Numbered from the stretch's first letter, positions 13,401 through 28,400 are shown. The stretch is 64,000 bases of DNA from Hippopus hippopus (GCA_946811185.2 OX328096.1:70679345-70743344); one strand, 5' to 3'. Program-made: numbers and translations. Notes: a model not told the origin generated them from the sequence alone.

Positions 13401-16400
13401 GTGAGGAGACTCTTCAAGCTTCCACGGGATGCAGATTTCTTCATGGGTGTGGTAGAATTTGAAAATACACTATCTGAAAATAGGGATTGGGTTTTATATG
13501 ATCTAATCTAAGGATAGTAGGAAATAATAGAAAGGAATAGTGCATAAAGATACAAATATATAGTCTACACTTGGCATACACACTTAACTCTTTACTACAC
13601 AGTCACAAGTTTTAACGACCGTAAGAAAATAGGCTTTTGTAAACATTGTGGTAAAATGAGAAAATGCTGGTAACCAGCATTTTCTCCTTTTTCCACAATG
13701 TTTTCTACATTCTAGAAGAAAAATATCAGTTTTTAATTCACATCTAAACTGTTCTCTACATTTTTTTAAATTCGGACATGTCTAGAATTCTTTAGTTTGG
13801 TAAAGGGTTAATCCTTTACAAAACGACAAAATTTAAGACTGGTCCAAATTGAAAGCAATTGAAGACAACAAATTAAATGTGGCTCAAATGATGGGCTTGT
13901 ATTTCATAGGGAGGAAAACATTCTGGGAAAAGGAGAAAATTCTGGTTATTAGCATTTTCTTCTTATCCAAAAATGTTTTCTTAAGGCTTCTTCCTTTGGG
14001 TTGTTGATACTCCAGATTGCTCTATACAGTGCTAATGAAAACAATTTCTTGAAAATGAGACATGTGTGTCCTACTTTAAGGATAACAGGATATAAAAGTA
14101 TGGTAAAATGTTTACAGATAGGTACATATATTACATTTTATGCCCCTGCCATTCACAGCTTTAACCCTATGCCAAGCAATCCCATTTTTTTGATGACCTC
14201 ACAGAAAAGGGCTTTTGAAAACAGTTTAATGAAAGGAGAAAATGATTTTCTCTTCTTGTCTAAAGTTTTCTTCACTCCCAAACACAAATCTCAACATTTG
14301 AGCAGCATTTAATTTGTCATCTGCAAATGCTTTCCATTCTGACAGAGCTAAATTCCTCCATTGTAAATAATGTTTACATTACATTTAAAAATTCTTTCTC
14401 CATTTGGACAAGTGCACCAGATGATTTTTCACCAAACAGCAAAATTTTACAATTAAAAGCATTTGCAGACAACAAATAATCTGCGTGTTAAAAGTGGAAG
14501 TTTAAAGGTGAAGAAAACATTGTGACACAATTGCCACAATATTTTCAGATGTATTCAAGAATTAAAACCTCAGTTCATGTTAATTGTCCATATTTCAAAG
14601 GATGTTTATGGAAGTCACCTACAACAAACTTGTTCATGTATCACCTAAAAAATTGTTTGATTTCTTTTACTTCTCACTTCTTTGTTTCTATAGCAGATAA
14701 TCTACCAGTATAATCTTATGGTATATCATGTCTTGGTTACTTTCCTGGGCTTGTATTTGCTTTGAGCTGCATGTGGAAATTTCATATCACCCTAGACTGA
14801 AGGTCAAGCAAGATGTAAAAGTTTTCTGAAGAAGCCAGAAGCAAATACACACCACAAGAAAGTTACTAATATATGATATTCCTTTTATTATGTACCCTAT
14901 AAACTCTTACAGCAAAATATTGCAATTACTGAGTTTTTACTTGAAATGGTAAGAAAATGAAAACAAACACTGGTAGAAAAGGTGAAAAACCTTTTTCAGG
15001 AATGGCAGGTGAATGTTATAACATAGTATTTTGAACAAACAAATTAGAACCCAAACTGAAAGCAGTCCATTTATGGGTTACATCATCAAACATAAATGGA
15101 ACCTTATTTACCAATGTCTGGATAAAGATTTTTTTATGGCATGTCTGATTTAATCTGAGTGTGATGCAAGTATTTAAGCCATAAAATTTATATATATACA
15201 TAATAATATCATCTTATTCTAATTCTAGTAAAATATGAATTTGGAGAATAGTGTACATGTACTCTGTAATTATGAATCACTAATCAATTGCATTAAAATT
15301 TCTCTTCTTTTAAGTCTTTTCCAAAACAAAATTTAAGACCTTAAAAAACCTTAAACTTGAAAGCATTTGCAGACAGCAATTTTGATCTGGCTCAAACACT
15401 GGACTAAAAATAAAACAGTGGGAAACATTGTGTAAAAAGGAGGAAATGCCGGTTACTAGCATTTTGCCCTTTTCCCAGAATACTTTCAAAAGCCTTCTTT
15501 ATCACGGTTGTTAATATGTGGGATTGTATGATAATGAGTTTAACAATTCATATACATATACTAATTGGGCCTGCAAGGGTAAGGTTTCGGGGTAGGACTA
15601 AAAATATGTTCAGGTTATACCGTTTTTAAAACAGATCATTGCAGCAGACTGTATATTACAAAGTTTATCATTTTACTGCAATGAAATCTTGATAATTCAA
15701 ATATGTGGTTGTTGGAATATATCAATAGACCATTTACATCATAATTCTGCCTTTAAATGGCCTAGAGGATGGCTTTTGAAATCAATGTGAGAAAAGAAAA
15801 ACATTTTCTTTCCATCATTTGAGTCCCAATAACTTTGCAGTCTGCAATTTTTTTTTCAAATTGAACAAATTCTAAAACTATATACCTTGGTAAAATAGCC
15901 AGTGCATGTTTTAGTTTCAAAAGATTTTCCCAGAATCCAAATACACTGATTAGTTGAATTTATCTATTGATTTATAAAGGATAATCAACTGGTGATGTGT
16001 GACATTAAAAATCTATCACTAGAATAGGGTGTGATGTGGTTGAAAAATGAGTCCAAAGGACGAGTTTTTTAACTGTATCAAACCCCATTTGAGTGACAGG
16101 TTTTTGATATCACACACCACCAGCTGATTATTCTATTTACTATATTCCTAATTCTCCCTTTGCTAATAATTATCAAGAACGGTAGGTATACATGGAACAT
16201 TTTTTTTTTTACAAATACATGATCCATTTTTTGCAGAAGCAGCTTTTGCAACAGATGACATAACGCTCGAGGGTTTGCGCATAAGTTACATCATCTATCT
16301 CTCCATTTGAAGGCATGCATTGTTTTGTACTTTCAATTCAAAACCAGCCATGGATATGAAATTAGAAGAAGAAACAGTTAACCCTTTCCCACACGACAAG

Positions 16401-19400
16401 TTTAAGACTTTCCCAAATTAAAAACATCTCCAGATGACAAATACTAAATTGGTACCAAAGACCTTAGGTTTTCTGACAGGATAGAAAACATTATGGAAAA
16501 AGGAGAAAATGCTGGTTGGTAGTATTTTCTCATTTTTCCACAATATTTTCCAAGAGCTCACTCCCACAATAGCTCTCTTCTTTTCTCGAAATGTTTTCAA
16601 AAGATTTCTCCCACAAGGACCCAGGATAGTTTGGAAAGATTGTATCGAAAATCTTTTCACTGTGCTATTGTTTACCAGAGATGTTTGAAGCAGAGACAGA
16701 AACATTAGACTGTAAGCAAAATTGGAAAAAAAAGTAGTTCTGGCAAACATTCTAAAACTGTATCATCACTAGTGATGTTATTCACTGTGAAAAACTGAAA
16801 AAAATAATACACCGTGAAATTCCAGTAATTCACTGATAGGAATATAATAAAAGCCTATACCACACCATCTTGAGGTTTGAGGGCCCTGCAGAAGGCTTTT
16901 GAAAGCATTGTGGGAAAAGGAGAAAATGCTGGTCACCAGCGTTTTCTCCTTTTCCCACTACGATTTCTACCCGTTTGAAAAAAGATACTTTTACTTCACC
17001 CACGTCAAATTTTTGTCTGTAATTGCTTTCAACTCGGACGACTCTGTAACAATTTTTTGTGTGGTAATGAGCTAAAGCATATCAGAATTATCAAGGTTTT
17101 ACTGTATATCATGTATAATATAAAATATAAATATAGAATAATATAGTAGAGGATCACCACAGGGCATTATTTGCAGTTACCAGAATCATCAATGAACCCC
17201 CCTCCCACAAAGCAGAGATTTAAATGACAGAAATCGACCAGGCACCTGAGAGAGATTCAAGCATTTAGAAAGCAATAATTTCCTGAGAATGAGCACATTT
17301 TACTTAACCCTTCACCAGACAATGCCAACATAGTGGGAAATGGAAAGAATGCTGGTAACCAGCATTTTCTCTCCTTTTCACACAATGTTTTCTCATATAA
17401 AAACAAATCCTATCTTTTGAGCAACATTTAATTTGCTATCTGCAAATGCTTTCAAACTGGACATGTCAAAAATTTTCTCAAATGATAAAGGGTTTTAATA
17501 ACTCTTTACAAAACCACAAAATTTTAGACTAGTCCAAATTGAAAGCATTTGCAGACAACAAATTAAACATGAATCAATACTTTAGAAGAGTAGAAAACAT
17601 TGTGGGAAAAGGAGAAAATGCTGGTACCAGCATTTTCTCCTTTTCCCACAATGTTTTCAGAAGGCTTCTTCCTCTGGGTCGTGAAAACCAGGGACTGTTT
17701 GGTAAAGGGTTGACTTTTTATTTATTTATGTTACTAAAGTACAACACAACTGTTGAAAAGCTTAAGGCAATATGAAAAAAAATTTGTCTTTCCTATCATC
17801 TTTTCTGAATCAATATGGGAAAAAAAATCTATTCCTTAAAATATGTCTCCTTAAGAACTATTTGTTTGTTTGTTTGTTTGTATACTGTTTAATGCCATTT
17901 TCAACATTATTTCAGTTATACTGATGCATCCAATGCACATATCAATGCTTTCCTGGAGTTTCTTTTTACCAGTACTTGGCACAATATTCTTTCCAACCCA
18001 CTGGCTGCTTTCCCACATAATCATCATTGAGATAATCAGCAGTGAAAGAATAAATCCTGTCACAATGGTTATCATCAATCTTCAGTAAAAAATTGGCCTA
18101 GCTGGGGAACCAGCGATACCCTGTTCTCATGTCCTGTATGCTGCCAATTTCACAATACTCTTTAGCAATCACTCATCCTAAGAGATGTTGTATTTAAAAC
18201 TAGCCTGTCGTACTAGAAGACTTTGTATTTTAAACCAGCCTGTGTGGTCATCTGTCAAGGGAAGGTGAAAATTACAAAAAAAAATGTGTAAAGTTACCAG
18301 TAGTCTTTTCTTGTCAGGCATCCAAAGTGTCAATAGAAAGGAGACAATTTCTAGACACATCGCTGCTCTGTAACTCGGATAAGTGACACAAAATAGTATA
18401 TATTTAAAGGAAAGGATATTGTCTATTCTTAGTGACACCTAAAACATAGTGAAAAACGATCAATCACTTGTAAAACAATATGATAACTAAGGGCAAGAAA
18501 AGTCACAAGACTTAGAAAGCAAATATTAGTCAACAGAGCATTCTTAACCAAGAAGAGGTGTGCAAAAACAGCAGAAGTAATTTTCTTTAATTGCGTCAAA
18601 AAGCTGATCACTGACAAAGAAAGGGGACTCTGATGGGCATGTATCACACATCTCAGCACATGACCACAAAGTTGATAATGTGGCCAAAGTTTAAGCCTCT
18701 TAGGCTTGGATATTTTTCACATAATTTGATTAATTGATTGTATAGTGTTTGAAGCTATTTTTAACATTATTTCATTTATATCATGGAGGCCAGTATACTT
18801 ATCCATGCTTTTCTGGAGTTTCTTTTCTCCAGTACTTCACACTATATCCTTCCCAAGCCAATGGCTGCTTTCCCAAATAACCATTATTGAAACAATGAGG
18901 TGAGAGAGGAATGAATCCTGTTGCAATGACTATAATCAATCCTTGGACAGAATTGGCTGAGCTAGGGACTCAAACTAGTGACTCCCTATTCTCAACTCCT
19001 GTGTGCTATCGACTGTGCAACTGAGACTCAGCTGATAAAATCTGAACAATACTGTATATTTAGAGACCATATGATGATGCTACATACAAAAGCATCGCTC
19101 AAAGAGTATTTCCATAGTTCTAGCTAGGTACAGTAAAGGCTACAATCTTGTACATATGACTTTGATCATTTGAACAGATATCTATTTCCTGCACCATAGG
19201 AAGTCTGCTTTGAAAAATTTGGTTTGCTTTTGGTCTTGAGTTCTGAGTAGTTAACTGAGGCAGTGGATAGACAGACAACAGACAATGACCAATCACAAAT
19301 GCTACTCCTAGGTACTTTGTGCTAATGCAAACAGAAATTCCGGTGACAACAGGATAGCTTGCAAAGATAGGCAAAGAATTACTGTGTTTAAAGATTTTAG

Positions 19401-22400
19401 AAGTTTTCCTTTAAAACAAAGCTTGTTAAGAATAAAGCTCAGAAAAAAAAAAGTGAAACAGTGAACAGAAATTATACTGAAAAGAACCAATCAAATACTT
19501 TCATCAATCAGGAAAAATAAGAAAGAAAAAACACAACTGTCTTTTAACTAAGACTTGCTCAAAAGATATTTGCCAAAGAGAAACAAAAAAAAAAAAAAAC
19601 CCCAATAAATCATGAAATTTCAATAATCAAAATACAAACAGATCTTCCTGCACTGTATATTATCAACAAAAAGGAATGTATTTTCCACTCAAAGCTTTAA
19701 GGAAATAGGATTTTAGATTAAACTTGATGAATGATTTGACAATCCCTTCTAATTTTTCAAAATAAAAATCTAACAGATTCAGGTAATTGTACTTTTCAAT
19801 TAAGTTTATCAAAAATAAAACAAAATTAAACATGTGAATAATCTGAATTTAACTTCAATGAGTGTTCAACAGTTCTAACTAAGCATGCAAAACAGTATGA
19901 CCCCATGTAACTTGCAAAACATTCTAACTACTAAACATTTCACAACAGTATTTTAACTTCAAGATGCAACTCTCTGCTCTCAGGTACCTGATGACCCTGG
20001 GGACACAAGATTCCACCCACCAGATACCTCCCCAGTGACAATCGCTGGGGTTCGATCTCTCTGTTTCTCGTCCTCCATCATCTGCTGGGCTGTGGCCGCA
20101 AACTGGGTTTCAAAATGTACTATAAGACCTCCAAATGCAACCACAAGTTCCTGAAATATAACACAGATCAGGGTCTGTATTCATCAACCAATTTTGAGAA
20201 AAATCTTAAGCTTATTCTCAAAAATTTTCTACATTTGAAAGTAACACAAATCCTGATTAGCTAAACCATTTGGTTTAGGCAATCAGAAGTTGTGTTACTT
20301 TCTAAATCTATAATAAGACAAAGAAAGAAATTAAGAACTATTAGTGAATACTGATCAAGTTCTTTTCACTGGCTTATCACTTCCATGCACTTATCATTCT
20401 TTTCTTTCAATACAAAAAATCTGAGATATGACCACCAAGTCCAAGAGGAAGAGACTTCATTAGGAAGGCTACAGCTGGTTTATTAACTTTTTGCCATCAA
20501 TAAAATTTTAGATTTGTCCAAAATGAAAGCATTTGCAGGAGACAAAATAAATGTGACTCAAAAATTGAATTTTGGTTTTGGAAGGATAGAAAACATTGTT
20601 GGAAAAGGAGAAAATGCTGGTTACCAGCATATACTCCTTTTTCCAAATTGTTTTCAAAAGCTTTCTTTCTCAGGGTTGTTAAAAGCTGGGATTGTGTGAT
20701 AAAGGGCTAAACCTTTACTAAACAATCTCTACCCTGAGGAAGAAAGTTTTTATAAACACTGTTAGAAGAGGAGAGAATGCTGTCATCCATCGATTTTTTT
20801 TTTATTTACTGCCCAAGATAAATCCCATTATTTGAGCAACATTTATTGCCTGCATATGCTTTTAATGCTGACATCAACAAATGTTTATATAAAAATTAGA
20901 ACTGTAGGCAAGTATACTTGTATGGTTGTTGGCTTGTATGATTCAGATATATGGGCAAGTATAATTCACATCTACAATCATTGCCAAGTATCCTTCACAT
21001 GCAGAATTACAAGCAAGTGAAAACCAGATGTAGAATTTTGGGCAGGTATATTTTGAATGCAGGCATTAAAAATGAAAATATGATAATAATACACAATGTT
21101 TTAGTTTACCCAGATGAGCTTATGATACATCTGTCTAAGTTTTATTTCTCTAAATGAGTATCAGTTTCAGCAGGAATAACCTCTATAACCCTTTACCACA
21201 CATACTGAATTTTAACAACTTCGAGACAGAAGACTTTTCGAAACATTCTGGGGACAGGATGAAATGCTGGTAACCAGCATTTTCTCCTTTTGCCACAATG
21301 TTTTCTACCCTATCAAAGACAACTTTTAGCCACATTTAATTTGGTTCTGCATTAAGTTTGGGTTTTGACAGATCCAGTATTTTGAAGTGTGATAAAGGGT
21401 TAAATATAAATTACATTAAAGAGTATAATGGCTTATTTACTATGTAGTAGACTATTTATATGCTACCTGGTGTTAAAAGAAATCCAATTCTGCAAATCTT
21501 TTAGAGAACAGGGGTACCTTTCACTAAACTGCATAGATTTACACATTTTTTGGAGGATTGAATATACAATTGTATGATCCATACTCAAATGGTAAAGTTA
21601 TGCAATTCAGTAAAAGTTATTTTCAGACTTGATGCTTACTTACAAAAACTGCATATGCAAATTTCATGTGTATGCAGTTTAGTTAAAGGTACCCCAGGTA
21701 TTTGGTTTTCCTGTTACTATTTTATGATTGAAATATCTGTGAATATACTGTTTGACAAGAATCTAGCAACACATGTTTTATATTTTGCAACAAGAGCGGC
21801 AAATTGTTGCAAGATACGCCCGTCCCACTGCCATTTGTCGAGGGGGTATAATAATCGTAAAGGGCAGGTAATGCAACAAACATGTTTACCAAGTCTCAAG
21901 TCAATTTGACTTGAGGTGACAAAGTTCCGTTCCATACAAGCAAGAAATACTCCAAAAATGAAGATCAAAGTGGAATTACTCGAAATCTGCACTAGGTAGA
22001 GTTATTGTTCTTGCGCAATGTACTCCATAATATTGCAACAAACATGCATACCAAGTTTGAAGTCACTCTGACTTGAGATGACAAAGTTATATTCCGGACA
22101 AGCAGAAAATCCTGTAAAAATGATGATCAAAGGGAAATAACTCAAAGACAGCACAAGGAAGAGTTGTGGTTCTTTCGGACTGCACTCCGTATTATTGCAA
22201 CAAACACACATGCCAAGTTTCAAGTCAATCGGACTGGAGATGACAAAGTTATGCTCTGGACAAGCAGAAAATGCTGTAAAAATGACAAAGGGAAATACCT
22301 CAAAGACAGCTCGAGGTAGAGTTATGGTTCTTTTGCACTGCACTCCGTATTATTGCAACAAACACAAATACCAAGTTTCAAGTCAATCGGACTGGAGATG

Positions 22401-25400
22401 ACAAAGTTCTATTCTGGACAAGCAGAAAATGCTGTACAAATGACAATCAAAGGGAAATAACTCAAAGACAGCACCAGGTAGAGTTATGGTTCTTTCGCAC
22501 TGCACTCCGTATTATGGCAACAAACACATATGCCAAGTTACAAGTCAATCAGACTGGAGATGACAAAGTTATGCTCCGGACAAGCAGAAAATGCTGTAAA
22601 AATGACAAAGGGAAATACCTCAAAGACAGCACGAGGTAGAGTTATGGTTCTTTCGCACTGCACTCCGTATTATTGCAAACAAACACACATGCCAAGTTTC
22701 AAGTCAGTCGGACTGGAGATGACAAAATTAAGCTCCAGACAAGCAGAAAATGCTGTAAAAAATGACTATCAAAGGGAAATAACTCAAAGACAGCATGAGG
22801 TAGAGTTATGGTTCTTTCGCATTGCACTCTGTATTATTGCAACAAACACACATGCCAAGTTTCAAGTCAGTCGGACTGGAGATGACAAAATTAAGCTCCA
22901 GACAAGCAGAAAATGCTGTAAAAATGACGATCCAAGGGAAATAACTCAAAGACAGCAAGAGGTAGAGTTATGGTTCTTTTGCACTGCACTCCGTATTATT
23001 GCAACAAACACACATGCCAAGTTTCAAGTCAGTCGGACTGGAGATGACAAAGTTATGCTCCGGACAAGCAAAAAATGCTGTAAAAATGAAGATCAAAGGG
23101 AAATAACTCAAAGACAGCATGAGGTAGAGTAATGGTTCTTTCGCATTGCACTCCGTATTATTGCAACAAACACACATGCCAAGTTTCAAGTCAATCGGAC
23201 CAGAGATGACAAAGTTATGCTCCGGACAAAAAACTGGACACCGCCTGCCCGCCCAAACGGACGGACGCCCGCCCGCCCGCCCGCCCATACGCCATGGGTG
23301 ATCCCATAATACGTCCCGTCTTCGATGGGCGTATAAAAATGAAACTCACATATGTTCTATAATGAAACCTATGCAACTGAAAAATTCAGAGGCAAACAGG
23401 GTTTGGCACTAACTTTTTCTCATAGGGATCCAGCCGGAATCCCCAACTTTATTATCTGGTTCGCCCCCCTGATTATCAGGGACCTCTCCGAAGTTACAAA
23501 AAAAGTAAGTTTTCATTGACCAACTTATTTTAATTGGATTTTTTTAGACTACATTAGATTCATCACCATTTTATATGCTTTGTTTTGTAGCATGGCTACA
23601 TCATGAGCCAACAGATCATCATCCTGCACCTCTGCATCAATAATTTATTGTAATTTTGAAAAATTTAGGTGCAGATCACACACATTCTGATAATATGACC
23701 CAGATATTTATGGACTTTTTTGTGTGATACAATCAAAAATGGATAAATACAGATGGGCTATCAGCAAAGTATGTAGGGTCAATCTGGGTAAATACGGACA
23801 GAGGTATAATTACGGACACAAGCTGCATTTCCGAAAATCCCCGAGCCTATCTTTAACTTCAAATATTCTTGCTACTGTCTATTTAAAGCACCCACATCTT
23901 ATTTCTGTGTCAGTGTGCTATTTCTGATGACGATTAAGTTTCCGTGATGATGCAAGCACATTTAACGTCACACATGACTTGCCCTTTCTCAATCGTGCTT
24001 GAATTCAAAGATTTGTGCTTCAACTCTGATAGGTACTTGAACACTTTCACAAATTATAGAAATTTTACACTATGCCCTTATAATGTTAAAAACTAAGACA
24101 AGTGATTGAAAAAACATAATAAATCATCAAAATAATGGCAAAATACACATTAGCAGAAATAAAGAAGAAAAAGACAAGTGTCCGTATTAAACCAGTCGTT
24201 TGAACACACTGTAAAATTACGGACACTTACAAAAAATATTTCTTCTGTGCTACAGAATTCTTCTTTATCAAATATTTGAAAAGGAGGATATCTATAGGGT
24301 AAATTGATAGCTTGAGTCGGACACAATCTAGAGTAGGGCGATTCGGATAATAAAGTAGAATGCGATACTATTCCGAAAATGGAGCAAAATGATCTTTCAT
24401 TTCACTGCATTTTGTGACTATTATCCTGTGTTTGTGTAGGTCGTGTTAAATCTATTACTATCATTATCCATTTAGGCCACACCCAATCCATTATTTTATT
24501 AGGTTATGGCAGTATTATTCTTTTTAAAACATTATAGGGAAAGAAGACATAGCTTGTACTGAGCGATGCCGCATTTTTCCCACTAAAAGTAAGGTGTCCG
24601 TAATTTTCCAGTCTGTGTCCGTACTTCACCCCACATGTCCGTATTTACCTGGATTTGACTAAGTAACTTCAACAGCATTTTCGCAGTATCTTGGGCGAAG
24701 TAAACTGTACAGTATAGCGAAAATATCAAAGAGGAAAGTCGTGAAATGTTAACAAATAGGTTTTGGGGGTCATGGCTTTCAAACTGTAAGAGTATTGACT
24801 AACAAAGGTGAGCTGTGTAAAAATCGTCCGTATTTACCCGGATTGACCCTATGTGAAAAGAAAATAGATTTAGGCCTATTTCACAAAAAATTCAGTGGTG
24901 ACAACTGTATAAGTACAGTGTAGTGCAATGGCCACCTTTCCTACAAAGCACTAAAAACATCTGCCAAGCATATCAGACACATATTACAGGGATCTGAAAA
25001 ACGGGAACTATGGGTATGAGTGTCCCCAGACTTTTACCCTAAATTGAAAAACAAATGGGGTCCAAATGGTCAGGGGGCTAAAGTGTCAATTTTATCCACA
25101 TCTAAAACGCAAAAAATTAAAACAAAGGTACAACTGATCAGCTGTAGAAATGGTAGAAATACAGTTATATCATGTATATCATGCTTTTTAATAGCGTGTT
25201 CATTGTTTTAAGTTACTGCATTAATCCAGTGACGAAGGGGCCTTATGATTAAAAATTCGTCAAAAAATATCCATTTGAAATCATCCTTCCAATTTTGCTG
25301 ATAGGGGCGCTGACACTTTGTTTCATATGCGATTTGCATTTCTAGACGCTCCTTGGGAGTATTCTTTTTTTTTTCAGCAGGCAGAGATATGTTTTAAAAA

Positions 25401-28400
25401 GAATCTGTGCCGCAAAAACTCAATACAATTTCTGACTAAAACCGTAATAACCAGACGCTTGACAAAGCAATTTGATTTTAAAGAGCATCTCAATGACTTA
25501 GTAGGTTACAAGACGTTGTGATTGCGATTTAAGCGACATTTATTTTTTGACTGGTTTTTCTGAATATTTTTTAAGGACACAGCTAAGGAGGTTTCTCGTT
25601 AAGCTTGCGTTATTATATAATAAATCATCTTAAAAATTCACGGATCCCAATGGGATCCCAATCCTCAGACTTGTAGGATCCCTCCAAATAATTTGGGATC
25701 CTATGGAACCCGGGACACCTATAGCGTCGAACCCTGCGCAAAGTACAGTTGAATTCAGGAAAGCTTTGAAACTGACACTGAGAGTCAAGGTACTGATATT
25801 GGAAAATTGATGCTGGTACCTTCTTAAAATCACAAAATCTTTTACATACAAGCAAACTTAAACCTTTGTAAGATGGCAGCTTAAAATAATCTTTCACTAC
25901 AGAAAATTACATTTTATAGCAAAAACCCTGACTACCTTTCTGACCAATGGACTACCATCTTGAGCCATGCTGACCAGTTTCATACCCACCGCAAGATCTA
26001 TGCTGGTTGCATGGTCACTCTTTTCACTGACATTGCTTATAAAAGAGCCTAAAGCATACACTGCTGAGGCCCTCACCTACAGTAAAGATATTGTACAGTA
26101 CATAATTGAGTGGCCGTCTGGAAAATCGGGTTTTACAGTATCTTAGTAATGCACTATACCATGCAAGTCATCACATAATTATGGACCAATAAAATCTATT
26201 TTGTCAAAGAACCAACTGAATAATGAGGTAGAATGGTCCTTGGATATGCAGAAAATTTATAACTAGCAACAAATTTTTGATCCATGTCAGCCTGCGCATC
26301 TTACACAGGAAGACTTGGGTCGATGCTTTTAGCAGATGCATTAAACCCCCTTTTCACAGAGCATGGCTCACATACATATAACATTCTCACATTAAACACT
26401 GACCCTTGTTGCATTCATTGTTTTTGTTCTACAGCACTCTAGATCATCCATGAAGGTTTGCTGTCAGAGCATTACCGCAAAAATAGACAATGCACATCAA
26501 CAAAAAATACCCGACATCTATTTCTTGAAAACATTGTAGGAAAACGAGTAAATGCTGGTTAACCGCATTGTCTCCTTTTCCTACCAAGTTTTCCAAAGCC
26601 TTCTCCCTCAGTGTCACCAAAATATGTGATTGTTTGGTATAGGTTAAAGAGCTAAAAAATAGAGGCAATTATTCTAAACATTTTTCTGCTACATAACTTA
26701 AATAACAAAAATAAAATTATGATTTTGTGAATGATATAATCTGATACAGATAGAATTTGATAATTATAGCATGATTTGCCATTGTTTTTAAACTCAACTG
26801 CTAAGAAGACTTTGTGTTGAGTACTATTTCATCTCACCTCAGGTTCAGGGTCGTTTAGGAGTCTATAAATCTTTTCATGAGCACTATCTCTGACACCACA
26901 CCATCTTGCATTGTCAAAGTTTGTCCACGTTTTGGCAAGACACAGAGCTAACCACTGCCTGAATAGAGCACTCTTGTCAGACAACTGCTCCTCAGTTAAA
27001 CAAATAGCTATTACACTTCCTTGTAAGGCAGCTTCCTGAATAAAAAAACGGGAATAACAAAGGCATCCTTGTACAATAAAATATATACACTTGAATGTTG
27101 GAAATATTTATGAAATCAACACAGATCTCAATGAAAAAAGGCTTTAAAAGATGATCAGGAATAGTACCAAAATAAACAGAGTTCATCACAAGTAAGTGTT
27201 TTCACAAATTTTCAGGGCATTGAACTTAACAAAGGTCAATGTTAATGATTGAGTGTATGTTTTTAACGCCATTTTCAACATTATATCAGTTATATCATGG
27301 CAGCCAGTGCACATATCCATGCTTTCCTGGAGTCTCTTTTACCAGTACTCTGCACAATTTCATTTCCAAGCCACTGGCTGCTTTCCCACATAACCATCGT
27401 TGAAACAATGGTCAGTGGTAGAAGAAGAATGAATCGTGTGGCAATGACTGTCATCAATCCTTGGAAAGAAATTGGCCAAGCCAGGGATCGAACCCACGAT
27501 GCCCTGTTCTCAAGTCCCGCATGCTACCAACCTGGGCTTGGCAGGTCAATGTTAAAATAACCACAAATCTATCAAGGTGTATTTGAATCATAAATGTTCA
27601 AGAAAAGTCATGGATAAATCACTATGTGTTAGATTAAAACTGAATAAATAAGTGCATATTTCTAGATCATTTGTGCTAATCTTATTGATGCAAAGACCTG
27701 CTTTCTCCTACACAGAAACATTAAAACCTTTGTCCCACTTATACTTACTTGTCCCTGTCTGTAATCATTTACAATCATTGCAAGTACAAAAGCTGCCATT
27801 GTTTTCTGTTTAGCCTGAAATAAACAAGCAAGTTTATCACTAATCACAATTAAAGTTCATTTAGCAGTGTGAAATTTCATTAGATTCAAAACTAGAACTG
27901 TTGTAAAGCATACCCCCCACCAGCACCTTGTCACTGAAGCAGCACAATCAAAGAACAGAAATAATTATCAAAATAAAGATCACATTTGACCTTGACCTTT
28001 GACCCATGTGACACAAAAAGAAGAGGACAACTTCTTGGATCATGGACAAATATTGTATAAAGTTTCATGATCCTAGGTCAAACAGCTTTTGAGTTAGAGC
28101 ACTGAAATGATTTTCAAACAAAATTCACCTGTGACCTCAAGCTTTGACCCATGTGACCCCAAAACAATAGGGCACCTCTTTGGGTCATGAGCAGCACTTG
28201 AATAAAGTTTCAGGGTCCTAGGTCAAACAGCCTTTGAGTTAAAGCACAGAAACGAATAAAGTTATAGACGGACAGATTGACAGATGGATGGATGGAGACA
28301 CAGACAGACGGACAAGAAGAAATCAGTGTACCACCCTCTACTTTGGTAGGTGGGGGGGGGATAATAAGGGAGCTCAGATAAGGATAAGTAATTTTACAGT

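Noticed and set aside
17209..17245. Alternative RPTOR exon ([12 protein letters not shown])
   Set aside because: Phase fits 0 to 1, but the donor (gtggga) is poor and the peptide has no similarity to Raptor; the 19.1 and 18.3 kb candidates fit better.
22530..23132. 200-codon open frame
   Set aside because: It is a read-through of the 155-bp tandem repeat; the protein repeats itself out of phase and matches no domain.
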